Of a stretch of DNA of 6,673 nucleotides, positions 1-6,673 are shown piece after piece. The notes beneath the pieces were generated by a model. That model was not told the origin of the DNA, did no database searches, and was given only the letters and a program-made list of their open reading frames with translations. The position numbers and the translations under genes were made by a program. Origin of the DNA: Thermoplasmata archaeon (GTDB lineage Archaea; Thermoplasmatota; E2; UBA202; JdFR-43); contig JAGHBD010000143.1 in assembly GCA_021161135.1 (NCBI GenBank), forward strand, positions 1 through 6,673. The letters run 5' to 3'. How positions within the stretch are numbered: position 1 is the first letter of the stretch; each line of letters opens with the position of its first letter.

Positions 1-1
1 A

Positions 2-559
2 CCAGAGCAAGTTATCTCTGCTAAAGAGGAAAAGCCATCTGTTGTTACTCCTCGCCCTCGTCCTCGCCCGCCTGTTGTAAGGGGGGTGACGAGAAAAATT
101 GCGACAGGATGTGGCAACTTATATGTTACCATGAACGAGGATGAGCATGGGCTTTTTGAAGTGTTTGCACGCCTTGGCAAAGCAGGAGGTTGCGCCGATG
201 CACAGCTTGAGGCTGTTGGAAGACTCGTGTCTCTATGTTTAAGGAGTGGGGTGAAGCCAGAGGACATAATAAAGCAGCTTAAAGCCATAAGATGCCCAAA
301 TCCTCTTCTGGCGAGAGGTGGTCCGATACTTTCATGCCCTGATGCAATTGCAAAGGCAATAGAAGATCACATAAAGGGCAGGGAGGTGTTCCAACCAGCT
401 CGTTTGGACTATTTCGAGAAGAAAAAGGAGGAAGTTTTGGAGCCTCCTCGCCTCACAGAAAAAGCACCAGTTGGGGTGTGTCCAGATTGTGGTTCGCCAC
501 TCGTATATGAAGAGGGATGCAGAATCTGCAAACAGTGTGGATATTCAAGTTGCGGCTGA
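2..559 (+). CDS. nrdJ: Vitamin B12-dependent (class II) ribonucleotide reductase, C-terminal part (5' end outside window)
   Basis: Reading from base 2 the frame is open to the TGA at 557-559, giving the last 185 residues; the catalytic barrel lies upstream of the window. The piece starts with a Pro/Arg linker (PRPRPRPP, bases 50-73) and then a TSCPD domain beginning at TRKIATGCGNLYV. It contains the signature SCPDAIA (bases 332-352), the motif that names the family. A charged linker (EKKKEEVLEPP) leads to a Cys-rich tail: CPDCG, then EGCRICKQCGYSSCG at the very end. In class II reductases this tail carries cysteines that reduce the active-site disulfide after each turnover; the last pair here is spaced CxxxxC, and the CxxC pairs look like a zinc ribbon. 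The enzyme converts ribonucleotides to deoxyribonucleotides in the cytoplasm using adenosylcobalamin. The GTG at 86 is an internal codon, not a start, because homology-like sequence continues upstream. The last 151 bases overlap a convergent gene in antisense. I am confident of the family; the exact disulfide and zinc partners are inferred. Confidence 0.9.
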   Translation, partial: PEQVISAKEEKPSVVTPRPRPRPPVVRGVTRKIATGCGNLYVTMNEDEHGLFEVFARLGKAGGCADAQLEAVGRLVSLCLRSGVKPEDIIKQLKAIRCPNPLLARGGPILSCPDAIAKAIEDHIKGREVFQPARLDYFEKKKEEVLEPPRLTEKAPVGVCPDCGSPLVYEEGCRICKQCGYSSCG

Positions 560-978
560 TGTTGAAGAGCAGGCATGAACTGCAAACCAAGATAAACTTT
601 TATTGCCTCCTCTACTAAAGGGGCTATTCCTCCCTTTCCAATTTTTATGTTTGGACAACCAAGTTCAAGATAAACATAAAATTCTTCTCCCCCAAATTCA
701 TATCTGGCATCTTCTTCGCCTTTCTTTAAAATAACAAAAGGAAAAAGGCGACATGCTTTTGGCTTAATTTTTCCATGAAGGAGACAGAGATTGCGATGTT
801 GAAAAGGGCAACTTTTGCCAATTTTCTTTATATAATATCCTGTTGCTTTCTCTTCGACGAAACCTGTTTTTCTTAGGAGAAGATACTCATAAAATGTGAG
901 ACGAACTGTATATTCTCTGCAGCATTTTCCACATGCATTACAGTGCCACGAAGCAACCTGCTTCCATGGCACCCTCAT
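409..978 (-). CDS. YkgJ/UPF0153-family cysteine-cluster (zinc- or iron-binding) protein
   Basis: A 189-residue protein with the cysteine pattern of the YkgJ (UPF0153, CxxCxxCC) family. Residues 13-20 read CNACGKCC, residue 57 is the Cys of CPF, C65 precedes LLH, residues 72-81 read KPKACRLFPF, and C108 sits in ELGCPN. Eight cysteines in this order are believed to hold a metal ion or iron-sulfur centre; no reaction is established for most members. There is no signal peptide or membrane segment, so it is probably cytoplasmic. ATG at 978 is chosen because the cluster starts 12 residues in and a TATA-like box lies about 29 nt upstream; no Shine-Dalgarno is visible, which suits a leaderless transcript. 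The core ends near residue 135. Residues from about 141 to 189 are antisense to the nrdJ tail and look low-complexity (Ser, Gly, His, Phe runs). That part may be a chance run-on or the result of a frameshift rather than a real domain. It is convergent with nrdJ and 232 bases downstream of top6A on the same strand. Confidence 0.8.
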   Translation of the reverse strand: MRVPWKQVASWHCNACGKCCREYTVRLTFYEYLLLRKTGFVEEKATGYYIKKIGKSCPFQHRNLCLLHGKIKPKACRLFPFVILKKGEEDARYEFGGEEFYVYLELGCPNIKIGKGGIAPLVEEAIKVYLGLQFMPALQHQPQLEYPHCLQILHPSSYTSGEPQSGHTPTGAFSVRRGGSKTSSFFFSK

Positions 979-1002
979 CTTTATTCATATATTACTGCGG
1001 AG

Positions 1003-1011
1003 ATTTAAAAA
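1003..1011 (-). promoter_or_regulatory. Probable TATA box of the YkgJ-family gene
   Basis: On the minus strand this reads TTTTTAAAT, centred about 29 nt upstream of the ATG at 978. That spacing puts transcription start almost on the start codon, and there is no Shine-Dalgarno in between, so a leaderless mRNA is likely. A second minus-strand AT-rich box (TTTTTTATA, about 1027-1035) could serve instead and would give a leader of about 25 nt. This is pattern-based only; AT-rich intergenic DNA gives such boxes by chance. Confidence 0.4.
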
Positions 1012-1026
1012 CTCTATGTTTGTTTG

Positions 1027-1036
1027 TATAAAAAAT
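1027..1036 (+). promoter_or_regulatory. Candidate plus-strand TATA box, divergent from the YkgJ promoter
   Basis: The sequence TATAAAAAAT is a good match to an archaeal TATA box. Its centre is about 27 nt upstream of an ATG at 1058, and a hairpin followed by six T lies further on at 1159-1185. Together these could delimit a short plus-strand transcript of roughly 130 nt. The same bases could serve the minus strand, and the motif is weak evidence in AT-rich DNA. Confidence 0.2.
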
Positions 1037-1158
1037 GAAAAAGATACGAGAATTTGAATGAAATTCATTTTCATCTCGAGAGGCAATGAAAAGAAGCAGT
1101 TTTTGAGCGGAATTCCCATGCTATTTCCCACATCATTTTTACTTAAATCAAAAGATGG

Positions 1159-1185
1159 ATGGAAAGCTATCTCTTTCCATTTTTT
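1159..1185. terminator. Eight-base-pair hairpin with T-tract, possible terminator beyond top6A
   Basis: ATGGAAAG (1159-1166) and CTTTCCAT (1173-1180) are perfect inverted repeats with a 6-base loop, CTATCT. On the plus strand the stem runs into six T (1180-1185), like an intrinsic terminator. On the minus strand it lies about 30 nt beyond the top6A stop and is followed by CTTTTG (about 1150-1155). A smaller inverted repeat, GTAG/CTAC (1196-1208), sits just after the top6A stop. Archaeal termination depends mainly on T-runs, so the hairpin's role is uncertain. It could end top6A, a plus-strand RNA, or both. Confidence 0.35.
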
Positions 1186-1210
1186 CGTTATCGCCGTAGA
1201 AATGCTACAA

Positions 1211-2293
1211 TTACATTTCATATCCCATTTCTGCCAGCTTTTCAGGGAGATAGACATCTGTAACATAATCTAAGCCGTATTTTGCCAGTGCCTGCTGTTC
1301 CGCCTTCTTTTTTATCTCGAGCTGTAATTTTATTTCATTAAGCCAGAATTCATCTTGGAAGCGGGGATCACTTAACTCTGATTGAAGGGCGGATATATCT
1401 TCTTTGGTTAAATCATCAGATGGAAGTTCATAATTTAAAATATCCGAAGGTGTTACTCCAAGAAATTGCGCTGCAGGAGTGGCGAGATATTCAGAAATGT
1501 GGGCTGTTTTTATGGCACCATATGCCACGCTTGCATAGATGCGGTAACTCCATGGGTCGCCATCGGTGAAAACAACAACGGGCAGATTAAGTTCTTCATT
1601 TAGCCTCTTTATAAATCGTCTCGTACTCCTTGCTGGCTGCCCTTTTAAATGCACGAGAATTGCATTACTCTTTTCATCGAATCTGTTTTCAACAAGGCGG
1701 TCGAACATACCTCCCGTTTCAACAGCTATAACTTTGTCAGCATTTACTTCAACGAAGCGAAGCTTTTCCTTTTCCACATTATATGGAATGCTATATCCAG
1801 CATCACCCACATCATCCTGACAATGAATACGCCTCTTTTCACCTTTCCTTGTGGTTTCCTCAATAACTATATCTCCTATTACTCTCGCTCCATCCTCTTC
1901 AGGCCTCAATTTAAAATCTTCCCTAAGCTTTTTGGTTATTATTTCCAAATCTTCTGCTAGTTTATCTGATTCATCTTGGCTATTGAACTTTGCCTCACCC
2001 CATCCTTCCGATATATAATAAAGCTCTCTGAGTGTCGATGATTTTCCCTGCTCAATCATATCTTTTATGAAATCAATCACATACATGGTACGGAGGAGCA
2101 TGTAAGCGCCAGATAGAGAAACGGCGGAACGAGTTATATTCTGGCTTCCATATTTCCACACTCTATAACGATCGTCAAAAACGATGTTTGATTTTGTTCT
2201 TGCTGGAAGCTCAATTGAAGGAATTTTTCCTTTAGCAAGATCATCATATATTTTCTCCGCAATTTTTTTAAGTTCTTTTACTGCATCACTCAT
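1211..2293 (-). CDS. top6A: DNA topoisomerase VI subunit A (Spo11-type cleavage subunit)
   Basis: A full-length 360-residue subunit, normal for the family. Topoisomerase VI is an A2B2 type IIB enzyme that makes ATP-dependent double-strand breaks to relax supercoils and separate linked DNA; subunit A cuts the DNA. The N-terminal half is the winged-helix (5Y-CAP) domain with the motif [10 protein letters not shown]. By comparison with Spo11 (RDIFYS), the second Tyr, Y93, should be the one that attaches to the DNA 5' end. The C-terminal half is the Toprim domain: E192 in [11 protein letters not shown], and D244 and D246 in [10 protein letters not shown], are the expected magnesium ligands. The C-terminus [12 protein letters not shown] is a normal family ending, so the protein is not truncated. 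The ATG overlaps the top6B stop in an ATGA, and a strong Shine-Dalgarno lies inside the end of top6B, so translation of the two is probably coupled. All expected catalytic residues are present. Confidence 0.97.
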   Translation of the reverse strand: MSDAVKELKKIAEKIYDDLAKGKIPSIELPARTKSNIVFDDRYRVWKYGSQNITRSAVSLSGAYMLLRTMYVIDFIKDMIEQGKSSTLRELYYISEGWGEAKFNSQDESDKLAEDLEIITKKLREDFKLRPEEDGARVIGDIVIEETTRKGEKRRIHCQDDVGDAGYSIPYNVEKEKLRFVEVNADKVIAVETGGMFDRLVENRFDEKSNAILVHLKGQPARSTRRFIKRLNEELNLPVVVFTDGDPWSYRIYASVAYGAIKTAHISEYLATPAAQFLGVTPSDILNYELPSDDLTKEDISALQSELSDPRFQDEFWLNEIKLQLEIKKKAEQQALAKYGLDYVTDVYLPEKLAEMGYEM

Positions 2294-4152
2294 TCTTCAC
2301 CCTCCCATTTTTCAGCACCAACAATATTCACTGGATCTATTCCGAGCACATACAAATTATTCTCATCAAAATCGATGCCATCGCATTTAATTTTAAATGA
2401 AAGCTCGAGCTTTTCAGAAGGCTTAAGAGATATTTTCCATTTTATAATCCTCTCTCTTATTTCAAGTGGTTCTGGAATCACATCCATCACATATTCTTTG
2501 GAAGGTATCTCAGCATAAAGAATAAATTCTTGCGGTTTTCTTTTGTAATTTATTATTTTTATCTTGCTCTCTGCCATGCCATCTTTAGTGACGACTTCAT
2601 CATCAATCCATACAATATTCATAATTTGACTTATTACATCATCAATGGGCGGCACAGGCTTATCAAGCATTTCCGCCGCTTTCCTTGCTATCTCCGGTAA
2701 AATTTTTGATATGAGTAGAAATTTACTTTTTGCCTTCTCTTTCTTTGCCTTTTTTGATAAATGTGTTTTCATTCTCCTTGCACATTGCTGTAAAGATAGG
2801 CGTATTTCTTTTTCTATTTCCTCAACATTTGCTATTGCCTCTTTTGATTCTGAAGTAAATGGGATATTTACCGATGCTACATGAACCAGTATTATCGCTG
2901 GCCCATAAGGGATTCCCTTGCCCCCTTTTTGCTCCAAGCCGTAGCGGCGCCAGTCAATATTTTTTATTGCCTCCGTAATCACACATGCTCCTTCCTGATA
3001 AAGCAAAGGTACGCGGTTGGCAAAGCGAAGAATTTCCACCCTTTCTTCTTTTGGCAGATTTCCTCCATACACTATTCCTGTTTCAACCATAAATGGTGTG
3101 CCGGCAAAGACGCTGGGCTGACGGGTATCGGTGGAAATAAATTCCGGAGAAAGCTGGGCAGTTTCTTTTCTTAGCCCCCTTTTTATGAGGGTTTCTCCTA
3201 TGGGGGAGAGGCAATCCGTGGGAGGAGCCATAAGTTTAACTTTTTTGAAGGTTTCCAAAATTTTCTTTGCCTCTTCAAGCGATATTTTTGCTGGTTCTTT
3301 ATTTTCATCTATACCTGCTTTAGCAACAATCTGGCGAGCTTTTTGCAGACTTACGGAAGAGAACTCGCTTGCAAGAAACGTTGTTATTTTCTTTGCCTTC
3401 GTCTCTTTAAGCATTTTAAGTAGAGTGCCTAACTCAATACCATATGGGTGTGGTTTTATCTCCTTAGGCTGCTTAGGAAGTTCATCAACTGCTCTTTCAA
3501 AAATGATTTCATTTCCATCTGGTTCAATAAATGTGATGTGAGCATGTGGATTTACAATTGCTGTACTCCGCAAGTACTCATATACAGATTGTTTCCTATT
3601 TTTCACATATTTTCCTTTTACAAAAAGCTCTACCCTTGTACCACTTTTCTTTTTCCAGTGCACCATCTCCTCCTTTATTATTCGTGGAAGATTCTTCTTT
3701 GTGTCAATGATGAGTTCTATCCTGTGAGCGGGAAATCCCTCACCGATTTTTGAAGTTATGATTGCTGGCTTCCCAGTTGTGAGTTGCGAATATAATACAG
3801 CTGCTGATATGCCTATTCCCTGCTGCCCCCTCGACTGTTTCAGGCTGTGAAAGCGGGAGCCATATAAAAGGCGGCCGAAGACATGGGGAATTTGGCTTTT
3901 TACAATACCTGGCCCATTATCTTCGACAACTATTCTATATTCATCGCCATCTATCTGCTCTATTTCAACAAATATATCTGGCAATATGCCTGCTTCCTCG
4001 CAAGCATCTAAGGAGTTATCCACTGCCTCCTTTACACACGTTATGAGGGCTCGAGTTAGACTATCGAAGCCGAGAATCTGTTTATTTTTCTCAAAAAATT
4101 CTGCTATGGAAATCTGGCGTTGCTTTTTTGCAAGCTCTTCAGCTATCGGCAT
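2290..4152 (-). CDS. top6B: DNA topoisomerase VI subunit B (GHKL ATPase subunit)
   Basis: A complete 620-residue ATPase subunit of topoisomerase VI, which dimerises on ATP binding and drives the gate formed by the A subunits. The N-terminal GHKL domain shows the N-box [10 protein letters not shown] (E42, N46, D49), the VEDNGPGI box (D78, G80), and the ATP-lid motif [10 protein letters not shown] (107-116). Residues about 230-310 fit the helix-two-turn-helix insert ([13 protein letters not shown] onward). The transducer domain follows, with K437 in [14 protein letters not shown] matching the conserved ATP-contacting switch lysine. Residues past about 530 form an extra beta-rich domain ([20 protein letters not shown] onward), like the Ig-fold C-terminal domain of Methanosarcina mazei subunit B and absent from the shorter Sulfolobus form. 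The ATG at 4152 starts a typical [16 protein letters not shown]-terminus. There is no Shine-Dalgarno but there is a TATA-like box near -27. The stop overlaps the top6A start, and the upstream surface protein gene ends 57 bases away on the same strand. Confidence 0.97.
   Translation of the reverse strand: MPIAEELAKKQRQISIAEFFEKNKQILGFDSLTRALITCVKEAVDNSLDACEEAGILPDIFVEIEQIDGDEYRIVVEDNGPGIVKSQIPHVFGRLLYGSRFHSLKQSRGQQGIGISAAVLYSQLTTGKPAIITSKIGEGFPAHRIELIIDTKKNLPRIIKEEMVHWKKKSGTRVELFVKGKYVKNRKQSVYEYLRSTAIVNPHAHITFIEPDGNEIIFERAVDELPKQPKEIKPHPYGIELGTLLKMLKETKAKKITTFLASEFSSVSLQKARQIVAKAGIDENKEPAKISLEEAKKILETFKKVKLMAPPTDCLSPIGETLIKRGLRKETAQLSPEFISTDTRQPSVFAGTPFMVETGIVYGGNLPKEERVEILRFANRVPLLYQEGACVITEAIKNIDWRRYGLEQKGGKGIPYGPAIILVHVASVNIPFTSESKEAIANVEEIEKEIRLSLQQCARRMKTHLSKKAKKEKAKSKFLLISKILPEIARKAAEMLDKPVPPIDDVISQIMNIVWIDDEVVTKDGMAESKIKIINYKRKPQEFILYAEIPSKEYVMDVIPEPLEIRERIIKWKISLKPSEKLELSFKIKCDGIDFDENNLYVLGIDPVNIVGAEKWEGEE
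2297..2305 (-). promoter_or_regulatory. Shine-Dalgarno of top6A, inside the top6B 3' end
   Basis: The minus strand reads GGAGGGTGA, with the GGAGG core 7 nt before the ATG at 2293. It lies within the last codons of top6B (EGEE). This fixes the top6A start and supports coupled translation. The upstream gene top6B has no comparable site, so this operon appears to use a leaderless first gene and a Shine-Dalgarno-led second gene. Confidence 0.75.
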
Positions 4153-4173
4153 TTTATGATAATATATGGTTAC

Positions 4174-4183
4174 TCATATAGAT
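4174..4183 (-). promoter_or_regulatory. Possible TATA box for the top6B-top6A operon
   Basis: The minus strand reads ATCTATATGA, centred about 27 nt upstream of the top6B ATG, in the gap after the surface protein gene. The spacing fits a leaderless start, in line with the absence of a Shine-Dalgarno before this ATG. A second AT-rich run (CATATATTAT) lies nearer the ATG, at about -7 to -16. If this promoter is not real, top6B would have to be read through from the surface protein gene. Confidence 0.4.
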
Positions 4184-4208
4184 TTTTCTATTTTATCAAT
4201 TGGAAGCC

Positions 4209-6673
4209 CTATCTTTTCCTAAGGAACCATACTGCTATTATAATTAGGACCGCTACAAGAGAAACAATGCTTCCAATGAGCACCCATGATATCTCTTTTT
4301 CTTCCTTATTCTGCACATTTATTGTTATTGTTATAATTTTGCTGTAATCGATGCCATCGTAACATCTGATATATATTGTATGATTCCCATTGCTAAGCTT
4401 TGTTGTGTCTAGCGTATAAGCCCAATTTATTGTCCCCGTTGCCTCCTTCCATTCTTCATCATTCACCTTTATTTCTACCTTAGTTATGGTTTCATTTCCA
4501 TCTTTGTCCCAAGCTTTTCCTTTGATTATAATAGTTCCTGAAACCTTGCTCTCATTAACTGGATAAATTACATTTATCTCTGGTGGCGTATTTTCTACAT
4601 TATTTACATCTATGCTTATTTTTGCTATGTTGCTGTAATCGATGCCATCGTAACATCTTGCCTCTATAACATGAATGCCATTACTTAACTTTGTTGTATC
4701 AAGCTCGAAATACCATGATACTGTTCCGCTCGCTGCCTTCCATTCTCCTCCATCTATTCTTATTTCAACCTTTTGTATCGTTTCATTGCCATCTTCATCC
4801 CATGCTTTACCCTGTATTGTTATGCTGCCGGAAACAACACTTCCATTGGATGGAGATAAAATTTCTATTTCTGGTGGAGTATTTGGTAACTGGAAGTTTG
4901 CAATAACATTCTTATTGCTATTCATTGTAATCTGTATTGTTGGATTCGTTCCAGAGGCATCCCCACTCCAGTAGGCAAAAACATATCCTTCATTTGCTGT
5001 CGCAGTCAATGTAACTACAGTGCCTTCTTCATATACTCCGCCTGCTGGATTCATTGAAACGCTGCCTGCTCCTTCTGGATTTATTGAAACCACGAGTGTA
5101 TATTGTGGTTTTGCTTTTGTTGTAAAACTCCATATTGGAGAGGTAATCGTTGCGATACCATCGCTGACTTTAACATACCATGAATAGGTTGTGGAATACT
5201 GTAAGTTGGGCCATTCTATATTCGCTCTGCCTCCTGGAGAAACATTCTCTACTGTTCCTATAACGCTATCATCAGAAGCATCATAAAATGTTACCGTAAG
5301 CGTATCGCCGTCAACATCATCAACATCAACAGCAAGCGTTGGATTTATGGCTATGTCAACGCTTCCATTTACAGGATGAGGATTGCTTATTGTAGGAGGC
5401 GTATTTTCTTTTGTTGTAAAGCTCCACACTGGCCCAATGCTTTTAGCCCCATATTCATCCCATGCAACAACACGCCAGTAATAAGTCGTTGAATATTGCA
5501 GATTGCTTATGGAGTATGAAGCAGATGTTATATTGCTTGCTTTCTTTTCCAGAGATGATGGTAACGAACCAAAATACACATCGTAACTCAAAGCGTCTCC
5601 ATCTGGATCATAGCATTGCCATTGCAATGTTATATCTAATTCAACGCCTGTGACTCCATCTGATGGCGTTGGATTGTATGGCACAGCAGGAGGATGATTT
5701 GTTGGCACAAGCAACGGATGCCAGTCTCCTCCATTGGCAATATTGCCTGAGCAATTGTATGGAAGCATTGTATCTCCTAAGTCATCTCCATCTGTATCAT
5801 CGCCAGCATAATCATGCCAGTAGTTGCCGCCGAGCCAGGCTCCGCCTATAATGTTTGTTCCAGCAGTCTTGCTTATGTTCCATATGTTGTTTCCTTCATC
5901 ATAGGCGTTTATGGTGTTGTTGAAATAGTTGTTGTAAATGAGGTTGTCATTTACACTGCCTATATAAATGCCGTATTGATTTCCAGTTATATAATTTGAT
6001 TTGATTTCGTTGCTTGATGCTTGTATATTTATTCCTCTATAGTTATTTGAAGAGATATTGCATCCAGATACTACATTATTTGATGAACTGATATAAACGC
6101 CATCTTCATTGTCATAGATATTGCAACCATAAATCACATTATGGATGCTAGAAAATCCCATGCCAACACCAGCATTATTATTCGAATAAATGTTGCAATT
6201 GGAGATATTATTGTAATTGCTTGAAGTGGAGATCCAAATGCCAAAATCATTATTTGAATAGATATTACAGTTGGAAATGCTGTTATTCATGCTATTGCTG
6301 TAAATCGATATGCCATCATCTCCATTTGAATAAATGGTACAGCCAGAAACAGTATTATTAATGCTGTTTTCTAATCTTATACCGTAATATCCATTTGAAT
6401 AAATGTCGCAATTTAGGATGCTATTAAATTGGCCACCACTTTTGATATAAATTCCATTGTTTTCGTTATCGTAAATTTCATTGTCCATGATGGTGTTATT
6501 TTCCGCAATAGCATCGAAAAATATACCATTGTATCTGTTGTTATAGATGTAATTGCCATGGATAACATTGTTTGTATGATTCTTATAGCTTATTTCTATT
6601 CCATCTGAATTATTGTAGATATAATTGTTCTTTATGATGTTACCGTCTGTATAGTAATATAACTTTATTCCAT
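4209..6673 (-). CDS. Large surface protein: NosD-type beta-helix, Fn3-like, InlB-type and Ig-like domains, C-terminal membrane anchor (N-terminus outside window)
   Basis: The frame is open from the right edge to the TAG at 4209-4211, giving 820 visible residues. The ATG at 6488 is internal, since beta-helix repeats continue upstream of it to the edge. Numbering from the first visible codon: residues 1 to about 255 are Asn-rich right-handed beta-helix rungs (repeated CNIYSNN, 21-24 residues apart), closing with the NosD-like ending GGNYWHDYAGDDTDGDDLGD (281-300), which has a calcium-loop look. Then come two Fn3-like domains (323-421 and 422-521, each with NLQYSTTY and ending WSFTTK), an InlB B-repeat-like domain (522-594, GAGSVSMNPAGG and WSGDASG), and two Ig-like domains (597-691 and 696-788). 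One transmembrane helix follows (794-817), then RKR. The tail should keep the C-terminus in the cytoplasm with the rest outside, anchored in the membrane. Many N-x-S/T sequons suggest glycosylation. No enzyme signature is visible; carbohydrate or surface binding, adhesion, or an envelope structural role is plausible but inferred. The signal peptide would be off-window. Confidence 0.9.
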   Translation of the reverse strand, partial: GIKLYYYTDGNIIKNNYIYNNSDGIEISYKNHTNNVIHGNYIYNNRYNGIFFDAIAENNTIMDNEIYDNENNGIYIKSGGQFNSILNCDIYSNGYYGIRLENSINNTVSGCTIYSNGDDGISIYSNSMNNSISNCNIYSNNDFGIWISTSSNYNNISNCNIYSNNNAGVGMGFSSIHNVIYGCNIYDNEDGVYISSSNNVVSGCNISSNNYRGINIQASSNEIKSNYITGNQYGIYIGSVNDNLIYNNYFNNTINAYDEGNNIWNISKTAGTNIIGGAWLGGNYWHDYAGDDTDGDDLGDTMLPYNCSGNIANGGDWHPLLVPTNHPPAVPYNPTPSDGVTGVELDITLQWQCYDPDGDALSYDVYFGSLPSSLEKKASNITSASYSISNLQYSTTYYWRVVAWDEYGAKSIGPVWSFTTKENTPPTISNPHPVNGSVDIAINPTLAVDVDDVDGDTLTVTFYDASDDSVIGTVENVSPGGRANIEWPNLQYSTTYSWYVKVSDGIATITSPIWSFTTKAKPQYTLVVSINPEGAGSVSMNPAGGVYEEGTVVTLTATANEGYVFAYWSGDASGTNPTIQITMNSNKNVIANFQLPNTPPEIEILSPSNGSVVSGSITIQGKAWDEDGNETIQKVEIRIDGGEWKAASGTVSWYFELDTTKLSNGIHVIEARCYDGIDYSNIAKISIDVNNVENTPPEINVIYPVNESKVSGTIIIKGKAWDKDGNETITKVEIKVNDEEWKEATGTINWAYTLDTTKLSNGNHTIYIRCYDGIDYSKIITITINVQNKEEKEISWVLIGSIVSLVAVLIIIAVWFLRKR
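4308..4883 (-). repeat. Tandem duplication of an Ig-like domain within the surface protein
   Basis: Two adjacent units of about 97 codons align closely: both have G-x(0,2)-I-x-I-x-GKAWD-[ED/KD]-DGNETI, EWK-A-[ST]GT, LDTTKLSNG and RCYDGIDYS in the same order. At DNA level a 29-base stretch is identical at 4339-4367 and 4630-4658, offset by 291 bases, which is exactly 97 codons. This points to recent duplication or ongoing gene conversion between the units. Confidence 0.85.
5907..6673 (-). repeat. Beta-helix rung repeats within the surface protein
   Basis: At least 11 rungs are visible, marked by the pattern [NC]-x-I-[YST]-x-N, with the key hydrophobic residue at visible positions 18, 42, 66, 90, 113, 137, 161, 185, 206, 228 and 250. 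The rungs are 24 residues apart at first and 21-22 near the end. DNA identity persists in places: the 15 bases CCATTTGAATAAATG occur at 6322-6336 and 6391-6405, exactly 69 bases (23 codons) apart. The array runs off the window edge. Confidence 0.8.

Noticed and set aside
50..73. CCTCGCCCTCG-like short repeats as a possible microsatellite
   Set aside because: They encode the Pro/Arg linker (PRPRPRPP) that normally precedes the TSCPD domain in class II reductases.
1047..1078. CGAGA/TCTCG inverted repeat with a weak inner stem as a riboswitch or RNA element
   Set aside because: The stem is only 5 bp with a large AT-rich loop, which is expected by chance; it matches no riboswitch I recognise.
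985..1266. A 93-codon minus-strand frame and a 71-codon plus-strand frame (1058-1273) crossing the intergenic region and the top6A 3' end
   Set aside because: Neither product resembles a known family, both are rich in Phe, Ile and Lys as expected of random AT-rich sequence, and they overlap each other in antisense. Not listed as genes, though the plus-strand control-like signals are noted as a finding.
1566..4347. Plus-strand frames opposite top6A, top6B and the end of the surface protein gene
   Set aside because: They are antisense to well-conserved genes and show no family motifs; the long minus-strand genes fully explain the region.
4675..5999. Plus-strand frames opposite the surface protein
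   Set aside because: Their Ser/Leu/His-rich products mirror the repetitive Thr/Asn/Tyr codons of the real gene.
5907..6673. Regularly spaced repeats resembling a CRISPR array
   Set aside because: The period is 63-72 bases in codon multiples with no conserved palindromic repeat or unrelated spacers, and the frame stays open; these are beta-helix rungs.

Overview
The window looks like a chromosomal segment from an AT-rich archaeon. The strongest evidence is a complete DNA topoisomerase VI operon (top6B then top6A), an enzyme typical of archaea. The probable promoters are TATA boxes about 25-30 nt upstream of start codons that lack a Shine-Dalgarno sequence, the leaderless arrangement common in archaea. 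One gene encodes a large Asn-rich, Fn3/Ig-type surface protein with a C-terminal membrane anchor, a style common in Thermoplasmata-related and other Euryarchaeota. Thermoplasmatales proper are known for lacking topoisomerase VI, so a relative outside that order is more likely. The taxonomic placement is inference; I cannot run a search.

Layout. Positions 2-559 (+) are the 3' end of a B12-dependent (class II) ribonucleotide reductase gene, nrdJ: the TSCPD domain and the C-terminal Cys-rich tail. Converging on it, and overlapping its last 151 bases in antisense, is a YkgJ/UPF0153-type cysteine-rich metal-cluster protein gene (409-978, -). A 232-base intergenic stretch (979-1210) follows. It holds the likely YkgJ promoter, a second TATA-like box facing the other way, and two inverted repeats just beyond the 3' end of top6A. 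Then come top6A (1211-2293, -) and top6B (2290-4152, -), joined by an ATGA stop/start overlap. After a 57-base gap lies the 3' 2.46 kb of a surface protein gene (4209-6673, -) that runs off the right edge. It encodes at least 11 NosD-type beta-helix rungs, two Fn3-like domains, an InlB-type repeat, two near-duplicate Ig-like domains and a C-terminal transmembrane helix with an RKR tail.

How the genes work together: top6A and top6B encode the two subunits of one A2B2 type IIB topoisomerase that relaxes and decatenates DNA, and their coupled translation fits a fixed stoichiometry. nrdJ supplies deoxyribonucleotides. Both are replication-related, but they are on opposite strands and I see no shared regulation. 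The YkgJ-like and surface proteins have no evident functional tie to their neighbours. I found no mobile element, CRISPR array, tRNA or rRNA, and nothing I would call a new defence or metabolic system. The points most worth a second look are the nrdJ/YkgJ antisense overlap, a possible small plus-strand transcript in 1027-1186, and the recent domain duplication in the surface protein.
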